Positions 45,406 to 54,328 of a DNA stretch of 64,000 bases are shown piece after piece; within the stretch, counting starts at the first letter, position 1, and each line of letters starts with the position of its first letter. Source of the stretch: Carboxylicivirga sp. (lineage in GTDB: Bacteria; Bacteroidota; Bacteroidia; Bacteroidales; Marinilabiliaceae); assembly GCA_025210475.1 (NCBI GenBank), contig JAOARW010000080.1, forward strand, positions 1 to 64,000, read 5' to 3'. A program made the translations under genes and the position numbers. Under the pieces are notes generated by a model, which saw nothing but the letters and a program-made list of their open reading frames with translations, made no database searches and was not told where the DNA came from.

Positions 45406-45666
45406 CTACTTGGCGACCTTTACTTTTTGATATTCCATCCAGCGAATACCGTCTTGAAAATAACCCTCCTCTTCATATTCGAAGCTGTTATTTTCATTCG
45501 AAAAACGAATTATTGCACCCAATGACGTCATCATGTCCATGTAAAAGTAAAGCATACGTACAGACATGCAGAGACGCCCGGCTAACTCTATTGGTGAACC
45601 GGTTTCTTTGCGTCTGATTTCATCGTCTATCAGCGCAATTGTTTTATGTACTTCGTGTTGTGCCAA
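45406..45666 (-). CDS. Small helix-turn-helix-like protein of the peptide locus
   Basis: The 86-residue protein has a helical core with the spacing of a winged helix-turn-helix (PIELAGRLCMSVRMLYFYMD then MMTSLGAIIRFSNENN). This is followed by a short acidic/aromatic wing (FEYEEEGYF) and a basic tail. It lies between the precursor peptide gene and the exporter genes. A regulator or peptide-binding role is possible; I do not recognise a named family. Confidence 0.65.
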   Translation of the reverse strand: MAQHEVHKTIALIDDEIRRKETGSPIELAGRLCMSVRMLYFYMDMMTSLGAIIRFSNENNSFEYEEEGYFQDGIRWMEYQKVKVAK

Positions 45667-45785
45667 ATTGTTTCTTTGTTCGATTAAAATTTGAAGGAAA
45701 AGAAGGTGGAGCGGTACGAGGTGAGATAATGTGAGAATCGGGAATCTATAAGGGAAACCGTCACACCTTCTTTGTGCCTACAAAC

Positions 45786-45801
45786 AGTCTGCGTTCAGAC
45801 T
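45786..45801. repeat. Short hairpin between the precursor and helix-turn-helix genes
   Basis: AGTCTG (45786-45791), CGTT and CAGACT (45796-45801) form a perfect 6-bp stem with a tetraloop. There is no T run; it may stabilise or process the precursor transcript. The rest of 45667-45841 shows no open frame. Confidence 0.5.
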
Positions 45802-45841
45802 TCTACTAATCGGGATAGTCTTGTATATTTTATTCTTACAC

Positions 45842-45979
45842 TTAAAATTTAATTTTATCCTGAGGATAGGTCACTTTATCTTTATCATCACCACCAACTA
45901 TCTTTTTCAAAAAAGATGAATCTTTTGCCATAAACTTCTTAAATTGCTGCTGCTTTTGGGTATTTACTAGAGATTTCAT
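45842..45979 (-). CDS. Double-glycine leader peptide, probable bacteriocin/RiPP-type precursor
   Basis: A 45-residue frame from ATG 45979 to TAA 45842-45844. The leader is basic and hydrophobic (MKSLVNTQKQQQFKKFMAKD, then SSFLKKIVGG) with the GG pair at 29-30. After it comes a 15-residue charged core, DDKDKVTYPQDKIKF, without Cys, Ser or Thr clusters (one Thr, one Tyr). The pattern matches GG-type precursors of Bacteroidota exported by C39 ABC transporters, and exactly such an exporter with its HlyD partner lies downstream in the same direction. The core has no residues for lanthionine bridges, so it may be an unmodified signalling or antimicrobial peptide. Confidence 0.72.
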   Translation of the reverse strand: MKSLVNTQKQQQFKKFMAKDSSFLKKIVGGDDKDKVTYPQDKIKF

Positions 45980-46063
45980 AATGCTATTGTATTAATGGTT
46001 TCTATAGGTTAATTGCAGAAGTCGGGAATCGTAACACCTTTTTTAAAACTTTTTTTTAAAAAA

Positions 46064-49000
46064 ATGAAAAGAGTCACGCTTACCATATTGATAATGTGCG
46101 CCTTAACCCTTGTAAAAAAAAGTTATTCGCAAGAAAATAAAGATGACATAATGTATTTTTTGAATCTTTATAAGGCTCGAAACTATACTGAAGCCTCAAT
46201 CATAGGGAGTAATATTCTATCAACGGAATTAAATAGACCTAAAACTGATGATCGATATAGAATTCTATATCAAACAATCCTTTCCTATTGGTATTCTAAT
46301 AACTTAGATGGTGCGTATAAATGGACAAAGAAAACAATTGAAACTGAAAAAGATCCATTATTTAAAAGTTACATTCAATTATACAATGCAATCGTTGCTA
46401 CAGGAATTAATGACATAGAACATGCTAAAAATCAGTTTAACAAACTCTTAATCGAAAACAACCAAGTCTTTTTACAGGATTCTGTTAAAGCTAAGATTTT
46501 CCACAATCTCGCAGTAATTTATTCACGGGAAGAGAAAAATATTCTTCATTTAAAATTTCTACGAAAATCCTTTGATTTAGAACAAAAGTCATTAATCAAT
46601 AGTACAAACTACGAAAGTTATAATTTATCAGTTGAAGCTTTGGGTTCAGCTCTCTATCGAGAATATAAACAGTTTGAAGAAGCTTATCAAGTATACCAGG
46701 AAGCCTTGAGCCATCCATTTAATAAAGAAATTAGTGAGTTAAATCACTCGCTCTACCAAATATATATAGACTTACTTTTTAAAATGGGTAAGGAAACTAA
46801 GGCACAACATTACGCCGATCAGTTAATACACTTTTACAAATCAAACGATCAAATTTATCAACTGGATCTTGCCAGACTATTCCTATTTCTTTGTTTTAAC
46901 TATGATGCCCAAAATAATTATACAAAGACTATTTATTACGCTACAAAAGTTCTCTCGAACACAAGTGTATCAAATAATTCGCAAGACATTCGATCATCTG
47001 CCAATGCTACACTGACATACACATATTTTCAATTACAGCAACTTGATAAGATGAAGTATTACATCTTTAAAGACATTGAAGAGTGTAAACAAACCAATCA
47101 AAAACTATTGGCTGATGCCTACCTGTTTGCAGGAAGGTATTTGGCAAAGACATTTGAAGACGATTTAGCTTATAATTACATTGACTCAGCCAAGCACTTA
47201 TATTATAACACCCTTAATTTACCGCTAGATAGAAATATTGAAAACAATATTGCAAGAGTCTATTTAGAATTGGAACAATATAATCAGAGTCTTCATCATC
47301 TGAATAATATCAGTCAAATTCTGAAGAACAATCAAAATTACACTAACTATTATACTTGGTATAACAATTACGCAATAGCAAGATGTTATACTCACTTAAA
47401 AAAAGTTCAAGAAGCTCAAGATCTACTGATTGAAACCAATGCTGATATGCGAAAGCAATATCCGCATTTAATTGACAAATCATCAAGTATTCAAGGAAGC
47501 CAAATCGGTGGCCTTTATAGAAACGTTAATATTAACCTCGTCAAAAATCTTTACAAGCAATACGAAAAAACGAATGATGCTAAACTGCTTAGCCAGGCTA
47601 TTTCATATATTTATGAAGCAGATAATGCCCTGGAGAATCTTCGTGACAAACAAAGTTACGACCGCGACCGGCTGATTACCGGAGAAATGTATCATGAATT
47701 TACCCAGCAGAGCACTAAAGTAACAATGGCTCTTTATGAAACTACGAAGAATGAAAAATATCTTCATGAGGCATTCGAGTTCGTCCAAAAAGGTAAATCA
47801 TACGCTCTTCTTCAAGGTGTAACTGAAAAACGATACAAGCTAAATTCCGGCATCCCTATTGAAGTTATTAATGCATTGAATCATCACAAAAAGCAATACG
47901 ATTTATTCGAAGTTAGATACAACAATGCCTTATTATCTCACAAAACAGACAGTAGTCTATTAAGTGGTTTAAGTGAAAAAATGAGCTTTTGTATGGCTAA
48001 AATCGATAGTCTCAACTTTGTTATAAAAGACAACTATCCAGAATACCAGTCTGAAAAACAAAAAATGCCATATATAAGCATGCCCGAAATTCAAAGCCGG
48101 TTAGGACAAAATCAGATTATTATTGACTATTATCAAACTGATAAGGAATTATTTCGATTTACAATTTCAAAAACAGATTATCGGTGTGATATTATTCCAC
48201 TGGATCAATTTTTTAGTTCAAACCTTAAGCTTGTTATTAACCAGTTGTCAACACCTTTTATTGGCCAACACTCGCGCGAACATATCAGAGCTTTTACGAA
48301 TGCTTCATACAAACTATATAAAACCCTCTTAAAGGATATCGAACAATTAACGTATGGCAAAGAACTTATAATCGTTCCTCATTCGGAATTGAATTATCTT
48401 CCTTTTGAAACACTTCTTACAAAAGACGTCTCGTCCAGTAAGCCAAAATTCAGAGAATTTCCGTGGTTAATTAAACGTCAGATAATAAGTTACTCTTACA
48501 ATACTGCAATGTTTACTGAGTATTCATCATCACCTACCTCTTTTAATAAACTACTGGCTTTCGCACCTCATTATACAGGCTCCACTTCCATCGATTCAAT
48601 TAACTTAAATACGGAACTCTTTTTAGATACTATTCTGGTACCACTCTCTGGTGCACAAAAAGAAATACAAGCGATTGAAAAGTCATTTACTACTCAGACA
48701 TTCGCCGGTAAACAAGCTATAAAATCAAGTTTTATTGCAACCCTTCAAAATAACGATATTCTTCATCTGGCAATGCACTCACTCAATGACGAAATACAAC
48801 CTTTTAATTCGCAAATTGTATTTGCATCGGAAGATAGTATATCAGGTAGTTTTAAAGCAGCCGAAATATATAATTACGACATTAAATCTCCTTTAATTGT
48901 TCTTAGTTCATGCAGTACCGGCCGAGGACAAAAGAAGAATGGAGAAGGCCTATTAAGTATTGCGAGAGCATTTACATACGCTGGTGCCGAGGCTCAGGTA

Positions 49001-49294
49001 ATGACGCTTTGGCCAGTTAATGATGTTAGTGGAGCAGAGATTACCGAACTTTTTTATAAAGAGCTAAAAACCGGATTAAGTAAAAATAAAGCTTTACAAA
49101 AAAGCAAGTTGAATTACCTGGCTGCTGCTGATGGCATTAAATCTCATCCGTATTATTGGGCCAACTATGTGTTGGCCGGAAATACGCAGGCTATCAAACA
49201 AAAAATGCCAAAAGGTATTTTTGTTTACCTTCTGGCATTTGCACTTTTATCAGTTATACTGTTATTTATCTTCGATCGAAAGCAATCAAGTTAA
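46064..49294 (+). CDS. TPR-CHAT protein (caspase-like peptidase domain), periplasmic, membrane-anchored
   Basis: From ATG 46064 the protein has 1,076 residues: a signal peptide (ending KSYSQ), about 600 residues of helical TPR-like repeats, and a CHAT domain (about 730-1030). The catalytic dyad is visible as His905 (LHLAMHS) and Cys950 (VLSSCSTGRGQ), with the following GEGLLSIARAFTYAGA and HPYYWANYVLAGN motifs. A C-terminal membrane helix (about 1050-1070) and DRKQSS tail end it. CHAT domains are separase/caspase-like cysteine proteases. It is divergent from the GG-peptide gene (84 bp) and its stop overlaps that of the anti-sigma gene. Confidence 0.9.
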   Translation: MKRVTLTILIMCALTLVKKSYSQENKDDIMYFLNLYKARNYTEASIIGSNILSTELNRPKTDDRYRILYQTILSYWYSNNLDGAYKWTKKTIETEKDPLFKSYIQLYNAIVATGINDIEHAKNQFNKLLIENNQVFLQDSVKAKIFHNLAVIYSREEKNILHLKFLRKSFDLEQKSLINSTNYESYNLSVEALGSALYREYKQFEEAYQVYQEALSHPFNKEISELNHSLYQIYIDLLFKMGKETKAQHYADQLIHFYKSNDQIYQLDLARLFLFLCFNYDAQNNYTKTIYYATKVLSNTSVSNNSQDIRSSANATLTYTYFQLQQLDKMKYYIFKDIEECKQTNQKLLADAYLFAGRYLAKTFEDDLAYNYIDSAKHLYYNTLNLPLDRNIENNIARVYLELEQYNQSLHHLNNISQILKNNQNYTNYYTWYNNYAIARCYTHLKKVQEAQDLLIETNADMRKQYPHLIDKSSSIQGSQIGGLYRNVNINLVKNLYKQYEKTNDAKLLSQAISYIYEADNALENLRDKQSYDRDRLITGEMYHEFTQQSTKVTMALYETTKNEKYLHEAFEFVQKGKSYALLQGVTEKRYKLNSGIPIEVINALNHHKKQYDLFEVRYNNALLSHKTDSSLLSGLSEKMSFCMAKIDSLNFVIKDNYPEYQSEKQKMPYISMPEIQSRLGQNQIIIDYYQTDKELFRFTISKTDYRCDIIPLDQFFSSNLKLVINQLSTPFIGQHSREHIRAFTNASYKLYKTLLKDIEQLTYGKELIIVPHSELNYLPFETLLTKDVSSSKPKFREFPWLIKRQIISYSYNTAMFTEYSSSPTSFNKLLAFAPHYTGSTSIDSINLNTELFLDTILVPLSGAQKEIQAIEKSFTTQTFAGKQAIKSSFIATLQNNDILHLAMHSLNDEIQPFNSQIVFASEDSISGSFKAAEIYNYDIKSPLIVLSSCSTGRGQKKNGEGLLSIARAFTYAGAEAQVMTLWPVNDVSGAEITELFYKELKTGLSKNKALQKSKLNYLAAADGIKSHPYYWANYVLAGNTQAIKQKMPKGIFVYLLAFALLSVILLFIFDRKQSS

Positions 49295-50028
49295 GCACCA
49301 ATCTTTTCAAGTAATTCTTTTGCTGATTGTGAATATTTATTACCTCCTGTTTGAATTTGAACCAATAGTAATTCAGCTTCTTTAAATTCTTCTAATTTAA
49401 GATGACACAACGCTAAATACCATTTAACCTGTTCTTCATAGAAAATCGCTATCTCTTTGGTTGCTTCTAGCTTTAGTTTAGCCGTTTCAATATCTCCTAA
49501 TTCCATGTAGCATAAACCAGTAAAGAAACCTGCCAATTCCTGATTCTCATCATAAATCTCGTTAAATGAGGCAATGGCTCCATTCATATCTCCGGCCTGG
49601 TATTTTTCCATGGCTACGTCAAAGACCGAAGACTGCTCACCTCCACGGACAGTCATATCACTGCCATAAGGTGAATAGTACTCAATAAACACCTGACTAC
49701 CTGAATAATGATTATCCCTAAGCAGCCCCAGGTATGATCCCAATCCGATTACGACAATTACAGAAGCTGCCGCTAACCAATAATTCATCTTGAACGATGA
49801 TTGTTTATTGATTTCCTCCTCCATAAATTCCGAGCCAACATCTTTTAGCTGTTGTTTGAAATCAGAAAAGTCATCTTCTTGGTTCGCTATGGTATAAAGC
49901 ACCTCTTGTTGAAGCTTCATATCCTCCTTAATCCCAACATCATTAGCCATTTCAAGCTTTAATTCATTGCGATGTTCCGTGTCTAATTCGTTGGTGAAAA
50001 ACTGTAAAATCTTCTTATTATAGTCCAT
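49291..50028 (-). CDS. Probable anti-sigma protein with periplasmic TPR repeats
   Basis: The 245-residue protein has a cytoplasmic helical part (1-80), one membrane helix (about 82-102) and a periplasmic part with two or three TPR-like repeats (about 135-240; MEKYQAGDMNGAIASFNEIY, CYMELGDIETAKLKLEAT, LALCHLKLEEFKEAELLL). It overlaps the sigma factor gene by 11 nt, so the pair is coupled. The TPRs could sense a periplasmic partner such as the neighbouring TPR-CHAT protein; that is inference. Stop codons of the two genes share TTAA (49291-49294). Confidence 0.72.
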   Translation of the reverse strand: MDYNKKILQFFTNELDTEHRNELKLEMANDVGIKEDMKLQQEVLYTIANQEDDFSDFKQQLKDVGSEFMEEEINKQSSFKMNYWLAAASVIVVIGLGSYLGLLRDNHYSGSQVFIEYYSPYGSDMTVRGGEQSSVFDVAMEKYQAGDMNGAIASFNEIYDENQELAGFFTGLCYMELGDIETAKLKLEATKEIAIFYEEQVKWYLALCHLKLEEFKEAELLLVQIQTGGNKYSQSAKELLEKIGA

Positions 50029-50593
50029 ACTTCAACTCCTTATATTCCGGATCAGATTTAATCATCTCCAGCAACTTTTTGTTACACATCGATTTCCTAT
50101 TCTTTGTATAAGCCACCGAACTAAAGGCTAACTCAGTGGTTATATGCTCGTTTGTAAACCCAATTGCCACCAATCGTAAAACATCCTGACAAACCTTTTG
50201 AATTTTATTGTAATACTTTAAATACAAGCGTCGACGCTTTTCAAAAAGTTCCTTTTCGTGTATTTCACTTTCTAATTCAGGAATCTCGTCATTTAACAAT
50301 TGATAAATTGGTTTTACTTTCCTTTTTCTTAATTCATAATGCCATAAATTCTTACATACCGAAATAAAATATGTACTAAAAGTACTAACCAAAATTGGCT
50401 TTTCTTTTTTCGAATATATTGCAATAAATGCATCTTGCATCACTTGCATGGCATCATCATTTGTTCCATTATTTTCAGTAACGATGCTGCGCACCTGGCT
50501 CCACACTAGTTGCATAATGTGCTTTATCAGCTTACTATCTCTGGCGTAAACTGCATCCAACAACTCACTATCTGTATACTTTCTTTTAAACAT
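50018..50593 (-). CDS. Sigma-70-family (ECF-like) sigma factor
   Basis: The 191-residue protein has a region 2 (about 20-90) with AMQVMQDAFIAIYSK and FSTYFISVCKNLWHYELRKR. Region 4 (about 120-180) is a degenerate helix-turn-helix. The sequence diverges from typical ECF factors but keeps the order of the two domains. It leads a two-gene operon with the TPR anti-sigma protein and converges on the CHAT gene, a repeated arrangement in Bacteroidota. Confidence 0.85.
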   Translation of the reverse strand: MFKRKYTDSELLDAVYARDSKLIKHIMQLVWSQVRSIVTENNGTNDDAMQVMQDAFIAIYSKKEKPILVSTFSTYFISVCKNLWHYELRKRKVKPIYQLLNDEIPELESEIHEKELFEKRRRLYLKYYNKIQKVCQDVLRLVAIGFTNEHITTELAFSSVAYTKNRKSMCNKKLLEMIKSDPEYKELKYGL

Positions 50594-50752
50594 CTCTTCT
50601 GTTTTCCTACACTAAAATAGTGATTTTATTTCACTATCCCATTACATTTCAAGGCATTAAAAATATAAAAGGATAACGATGTTTGCAACTTTCTTTTGAT
50701 TTCCCTTACAGAGTCAATGGATTAAAAGTTACATTTATTAGGTTAAAAATCA

Positions 50753-51472
50753 CTACATTTTGATATAAAACGCCTTTGTCAGCTCAATGTATTTATCGGA
50801 ATAAGCATGCCGGCCTTTGTCTTCTATAATCATTTCCTCTTCATAAAGAGTAACTTTATCCTGCTTAGTCAACTCGATTAAGACCCTTGAATAAGACTTT
50901 TTAGGTGTAGGTTTAATTCGCAAAATTCGACTTAAAGAAAACCCTTCATCTTGTGCAGTTTTGCAAAAATCTATCTCCGAACCATACGGAAGTACAACAG
51001 ATAGTTTCCCATTCTCATTCGTCAACAATATGGCTGAATTTATTAGCTCCCTGAATGACAACATATGAGTATGACGAGCCATTGCCTTTGATTGATTATT
51101 GTTTTTAAGAGAATTATTAAAATAAGGTGGATTAGAAACTAAGTGATCAAACTTGTTTGTACACTCTGCCTTATAATTCTGAACTGAGATCTGTTCTACT
51201 GCAAGACGTTCGTTCCAAGGGGAAGCAATAAAATTTTCTTTTGCCTGAAGCACGGCTCCTTCATCTATATCAATTGCCTGTATTTCTGCCTTTTTATTTC
51301 TCTGAGCAAGCATTAATGCAATCAGACCAGTTCCTGTACCAACATCCAGAATACGATGACAGTTTTCAACACATGCCCAGGCTCCCAATAAAACCCCATC
51401 TGTTCCGACCTTCATGGCAGCCTTTTCCTGTTGAATAATGAATTGCTTAAACTGAAAATAGTTATTCGCCAT
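50753..51472 (-). CDS. trmN: tRNA1(Val) (adenine-37-N6)-methyltransferase TrmN6
   Basis: The 239-residue methyltransferase has the SAM-binding motif ILDVGTGTGLIALMLAQR (about 41-58) and the catalytic VSNPPYFNNS segment (about 109-118) of N6-adenine enzymes. The N-terminal FQFKQFIIQQ and KVGTDGVLLGAW are typical of YfiC/TrmN6. Last gene of a five-gene operon (2-bp gap to the TIGR02757 gene). Confidence 0.9.
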   Translation of the reverse strand: MANNYFQFKQFIIQQEKAAMKVGTDGVLLGAWACVENCHRILDVGTGTGLIALMLAQRNKKAEIQAIDIDEGAVLQAKENFIASPWNERLAVEQISVQNYKAECTNKFDHLVSNPPYFNNSLKNNNQSKAMARHTHMLSFRELINSAILLTNENGKLSVVLPYGSEIDFCKTAQDEGFSLSRILRIKPTPKKSYSRVLIELTKQDKVTLYEEEMIIEDKGRHAYSDKYIELTKAFYIKM

Positions 51473-51474
51473 AC

Positions 51475-52239
51475 TTAAAACTTTTCATCGACACCCAAAC
51501 TGAATAGTGCAAAATCGTATTTCACCGGATCATTTATATCAAACTTTCTTAAATGAACCATCAGTTCATCCACAGCTTTAATATCATTCTGTTTCCGGTT
51601 TAGAAGCCCCAATTTTCGGGATACATTACCAGTATGTACATCTAAAGGAAGTAATAAATCACACGGAGAAATACCTTCCCAAATACCGAAATCAACGCCC
51701 TTAGCATCCTTACGCACCATCCATCGCAGATACATATTTAAGCGCTTGGCCGAAGCACCATTCAAAATATTGGCAACATGCTTGTGAGTTCTTTCCGGTG
51801 CATCAAAACTTAAGAACTGACTTCTAAAGAACACTAAAGCCGGCTTAATATCACCTTTCTGGTAGTTCTCAAGAAATACATTTTCTAAACCTCCATGATG
51901 CTCATAGATTTCTTTAATGGCGTTTAGAAAATACCGACAGTCTACAGTACTAAAAGTTCGATAATAAAAGCGTTCAAAACGCTCCATTTCAATCGAAGAG
52001 GCGTTTGTTATAAAGTTATAGGGTTCGTATTCCAACAGCTGCATTAGGTGCTTTCCGCTTTTGAGTATTAAATCGCGGCGTCCCCACGCAATGGCAGCCA
52101 TTAAAAAACCAGCTATTTCAATATCCTCTTTACGAGAAAACAAATGTGGGATAGATATTGGATCTCCTTCAATGAATTCAGGAGCGTTATATTTCTCTAC
52201 CTTTTCATCAAGAAAATCCTTAATCTCGTGAAGCTTCAT
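51475..52239 (-). CDS. TIGR02757 family protein
   Basis: The 254-residue soluble protein matches the TIGR02757 family of Bacteroidota by its opening LHEIKDFLDEKVEKYN and segments AAIAWGRRDLILKSG, LRWMVRKDAKGVDFGIW and PLDVHTGNVSRKLGLLNRK. It resembles helix-hairpin-helix DNA-glycosylase folds at the last segment, but the activity is unknown. Packed between a LolD-like ATPase gene and trmN6 with 2-bp gaps. Confidence 0.85.
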   Translation of the reverse strand: MKLHEIKDFLDEKVEKYNAPEFIEGDPISIPHLFSRKEDIEIAGFLMAAIAWGRRDLILKSGKHLMQLLEYEPYNFITNASSIEMERFERFYYRTFSTVDCRYFLNAIKEIYEHHGGLENVFLENYQKGDIKPALVFFRSQFLSFDAPERTHKHVANILNGASAKRLNMYLRWMVRKDAKGVDFGIWEGISPCDLLLPLDVHTGNVSRKLGLLNRKQNDIKAVDELMVHLRKFDINDPVKYDFALFSLGVDEKF

Positions 52240-52241
52240 CT

Positions 52242-52898
52242 TTAGGAATTATGAATCAGGCCATCCTTAATCTCAATCATTCGATCACACATGCCTGCTA
52301 AATGATAGTCATGCGTTACAATAACAAATGTTTGATTGAACTCATTACGTAGGTCAAAAAATAATTTTTGCAGTTCTTCCTGACTATGAGAATCCAAATT
52401 ACCCGATGGCTCATCGGCAAAAACAACAGAAGGCTTATTAATTAAAGCTCTTGCCACCGCAACACGTTGCTTCTCGCCTCCACTTAACTCTGATGGTTTA
52501 TGCTCTAATCGATCATCGAGACTTAAAAAAGACAAAAGTTCTTTTGCACTTTTCTCTGCCTCGGCTTTAGATTTTCCATAAATAAGAGCCGGTAACATGG
52601 CATTTTCAAGGGCGGTAAACTCAGGTAATAACTGATGAAACTGAAAAACAAAACCAATTTTCGTATTTCTAAACTTTGATAATTCTTTACCACTAAGATG
52701 ATTCAGGTTAACTCCATCCACAAGAACATCACCTGATGAAGGTTTATCAAGCGTTCCTAATATTTGTAATAAGGTAGTTTTTCCGGCACCACTAGCTCCA
52801 ACTATAGAAACCACCTCACCAGCTTTAACATTTAAATCAATGCCTTTTAATACTTCAAGGTTACCATAACTTTTACGAATTTGTTGACATTGAATCAT
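52242..52898 (-). CDS. LolD-like ABC transporter ATP-binding protein
   Basis: The 218-residue ATPase has Walker [10 protein letters not shown] (34-42), signature LSGGEKQR, Walker [13 protein letters not shown] and a switch histidine in VTHD. It belongs to the LolD/MacB branch, which powers lipoprotein release or efflux. No permease is adjacent; LolCE-type partners must be elsewhere. Confidence 0.88.
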   Translation of the reverse strand: MIQCQQIRKSYGNLEVLKGIDLNVKAGEVVSIVGASGAGKTTLLQILGTLDKPSSGDVLVDGVNLNHLSGKELSKFRNTKIGFVFQFHQLLPEFTALENAMLPALIYGKSKAEAEKSAKELLSFLSLDDRLEHKPSELSGGEKQRVAVARALINKPSVVFADEPSGNLDSHSQEELQKLFFDLRNEFNQTFVIVTHDYHLAGMCDRMIEIKDGLIHNS

Positions 52899-52901
52899 AG
52901 T

Positions 52902-53834
52902 TTAAACGAATAAAAGGTAAATATAAAAGATATAGATCATCAGAAAAATTGCTCCCTTCCAACGACTGATTACTCCTTTTCGGATTGGTAAAATGGCGAC
53001 AAGAAGTAATATGGAAATTACGAACATCCACCAGTAATCAACCGCTACCATTGATGGGTTCACGTTAATTGGTTTTAGGAAGGAAGTAACACCTAATACC
53101 GCCCAAATATTAAAAATATTCGATCCAATAATATTTCCGATTGAAATGTCAGTCTCTTTTTTAATGGCTGCCATTAATGAAGTAGCCAATTCCGGCACAC
53201 TGGTCCCGATAGCAACAACCGAAATACCAATTACCTTTTCACTTACACCTAGATTTGCTGCAATATCCTGAGCTCCTACAACCAACCAATCAGCTCCAAA
53301 ATATAAACCTGCTGCTGCTAATAAGAATAAAAACGCAGTTTTCCATAATGATAGTGTTGGTTCTTCTATTTTATCTTCGGATTTGCTTTCTTTTCGGCTA
53401 TGATAGACAGACCAAATAATAAAAAGGCTTAGCAATAATAGAAAGAACACCCCTTCAATTAAGCTCAGCTGAAGATTTTGGCTGGCCACCATTAAACCAA
53501 TAGTTGCCACCATCATTATTAGCCAATCAATCCAAACACCCTTTTTTTTGACCTTAACCGGATACACGATGGATACCATGCCTAACACGAGTGCAATATT
53601 AGCAATATTAGATCCCACCACATTACCAATTGAAATATCAGCAGCACCATCAAAAACAGCACTCAGACTCACTAATAGTTCGGGAGCTGAAGTACCAAAA
53701 GCCACGACAGTAACTCCTATAACAAGGGTTGAAACTTTAAAGTGACGCGCTAATTGTACACTGGATTTTACCAGCCAGTCGCCACTAAAAAATAATAATA
53801 CAAAACCGGCTAATAAATATATAATCGGAGGCAT
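52902..53834 (-). CDS. Calcium/sodium antiporter (CaCA, YrbG-like)
   Basis: The 310-residue protein has ten helices in two inverted halves. Each half has the CaCA alpha-repeat: VVAFGTSAPELLVSL ... GNVVGSNIANIAL, and VVAIGTSVPELATSL ... GNIIGSNIFNIWA. Such carriers exchange Ca2+ for Na+ (or K+). Full length. Third-from-last in an operon beginning with tatA. Confidence 0.92.
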   Translation of the reverse strand: MPPIIYLLAGFVLLFFSGDWLVKSSVQLARHFKVSTLVIGVTVVAFGTSAPELLVSLSAVFDGAADISIGNVVGSNIANIALVLGMVSIVYPVKVKKKGVWIDWLIMMVATIGLMVASQNLQLSLIEGVFFLLLLSLFIIWSVYHSRKESKSEDKIEEPTLSLWKTAFLFLLAAAGLYFGADWLVVGAQDIAANLGVSEKVIGISVVAIGTSVPELATSLMAAIKKETDISIGNIIGSNIFNIWAVLGVTSFLKPINVNPSMVAVDYWWMFVISILLLVAILPIRKGVISRWKGAIFLMIYIFYIYLLFV

Positions 53835-53847
53835 AAAAAGTCTTTAA

Positions 53848-54225
53848 TTAATCAATTGAATCTTCACGTGAAACTGCACCATCCTTTTTTAAATCCGATT
53901 CAACTTCGTCAGTATCCGACTCATGGTTACTGGTTTCATCATTTAATTCATAAGGACTCATATCAGATGTATCTTCATCAACAGCTGAACTTACTTCACT
54001 AATCTCTTTGTTAAGCTCATTTTTTGTCTCTTCAACAACATCTGTTATATCACTGGTATTATCTCGAAACTCTCGCTTTATTTCATCTGAAGCACGTCGG
54101 AATTCATTCATACCTTTTCCTAACATTCTGGCCACGTCCGGAATGCTTTTTGCCCCAAAAAGCAATAAAACAACAAGGACAACAATTATAACTTCTCCTC
54201 CAGAGATAAATAGTATCGTACTCAT
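53848..54225 (-). CDS. tatA: Twin-arginine translocase subunit TatA/TatE
   Basis: The 125-residue protein has a short membrane helix (about 10-25), the FGAKSIPDVARMLGKGMNEFRRA hinge and amphipathic helix, and an acidic, disordered tail (from about 55) longer than in most TatA proteins. TatA forms the translocation pore for folded proteins. It leads the operon and is just downstream of secDF, so two export machineries are side by side. No tatC is in the window. Confidence 0.88.
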   Translation of the reverse strand: MSTILFISGGEVIIVVLVVLLLFGAKSIPDVARMLGKGMNEFRRASDEIKREFRDNTSDITDVVEETKNELNKEISEVSSAVDEDTSDMSPYELNDETSNHESDTDEVESDLKKDGAVSREDSID

Positions 54226-54272
54226 AACTTATTTTTTCAGATTCAAAGATAATAAAATAGCATCATCTTTAT

Positions 54273-54305
54273 AAAAGAAAAGCCCCATGGAGAATCCACA
54301 GGGCT
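54273..54305 (-). terminator. Terminator of secDF
   Basis: On the minus strand AGCCC and GGGCT close a stem whose inner part (TGTGGA/TCCATG) pairs with G-T wobble; a T-rich tract (TTTTCTTTT) follows. Confidence 0.75.
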
Positions 54306-54328
54306 CATCTTAATATATCGTTAAATAA

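Noticed and set aside
46013-46063. TTG start adding 17 residues to the CHAT protein
   Set aside because: ATG 46064 places a normal signal peptide at the N-terminus.
50610-50640. Short dyad ATAGTG-N9-CACTAT upstream of the sigma factor gene
   Set aside because: Only 6-bp arms in AT-rich DNA, with no partner site elsewhere; too weak to call an operator.
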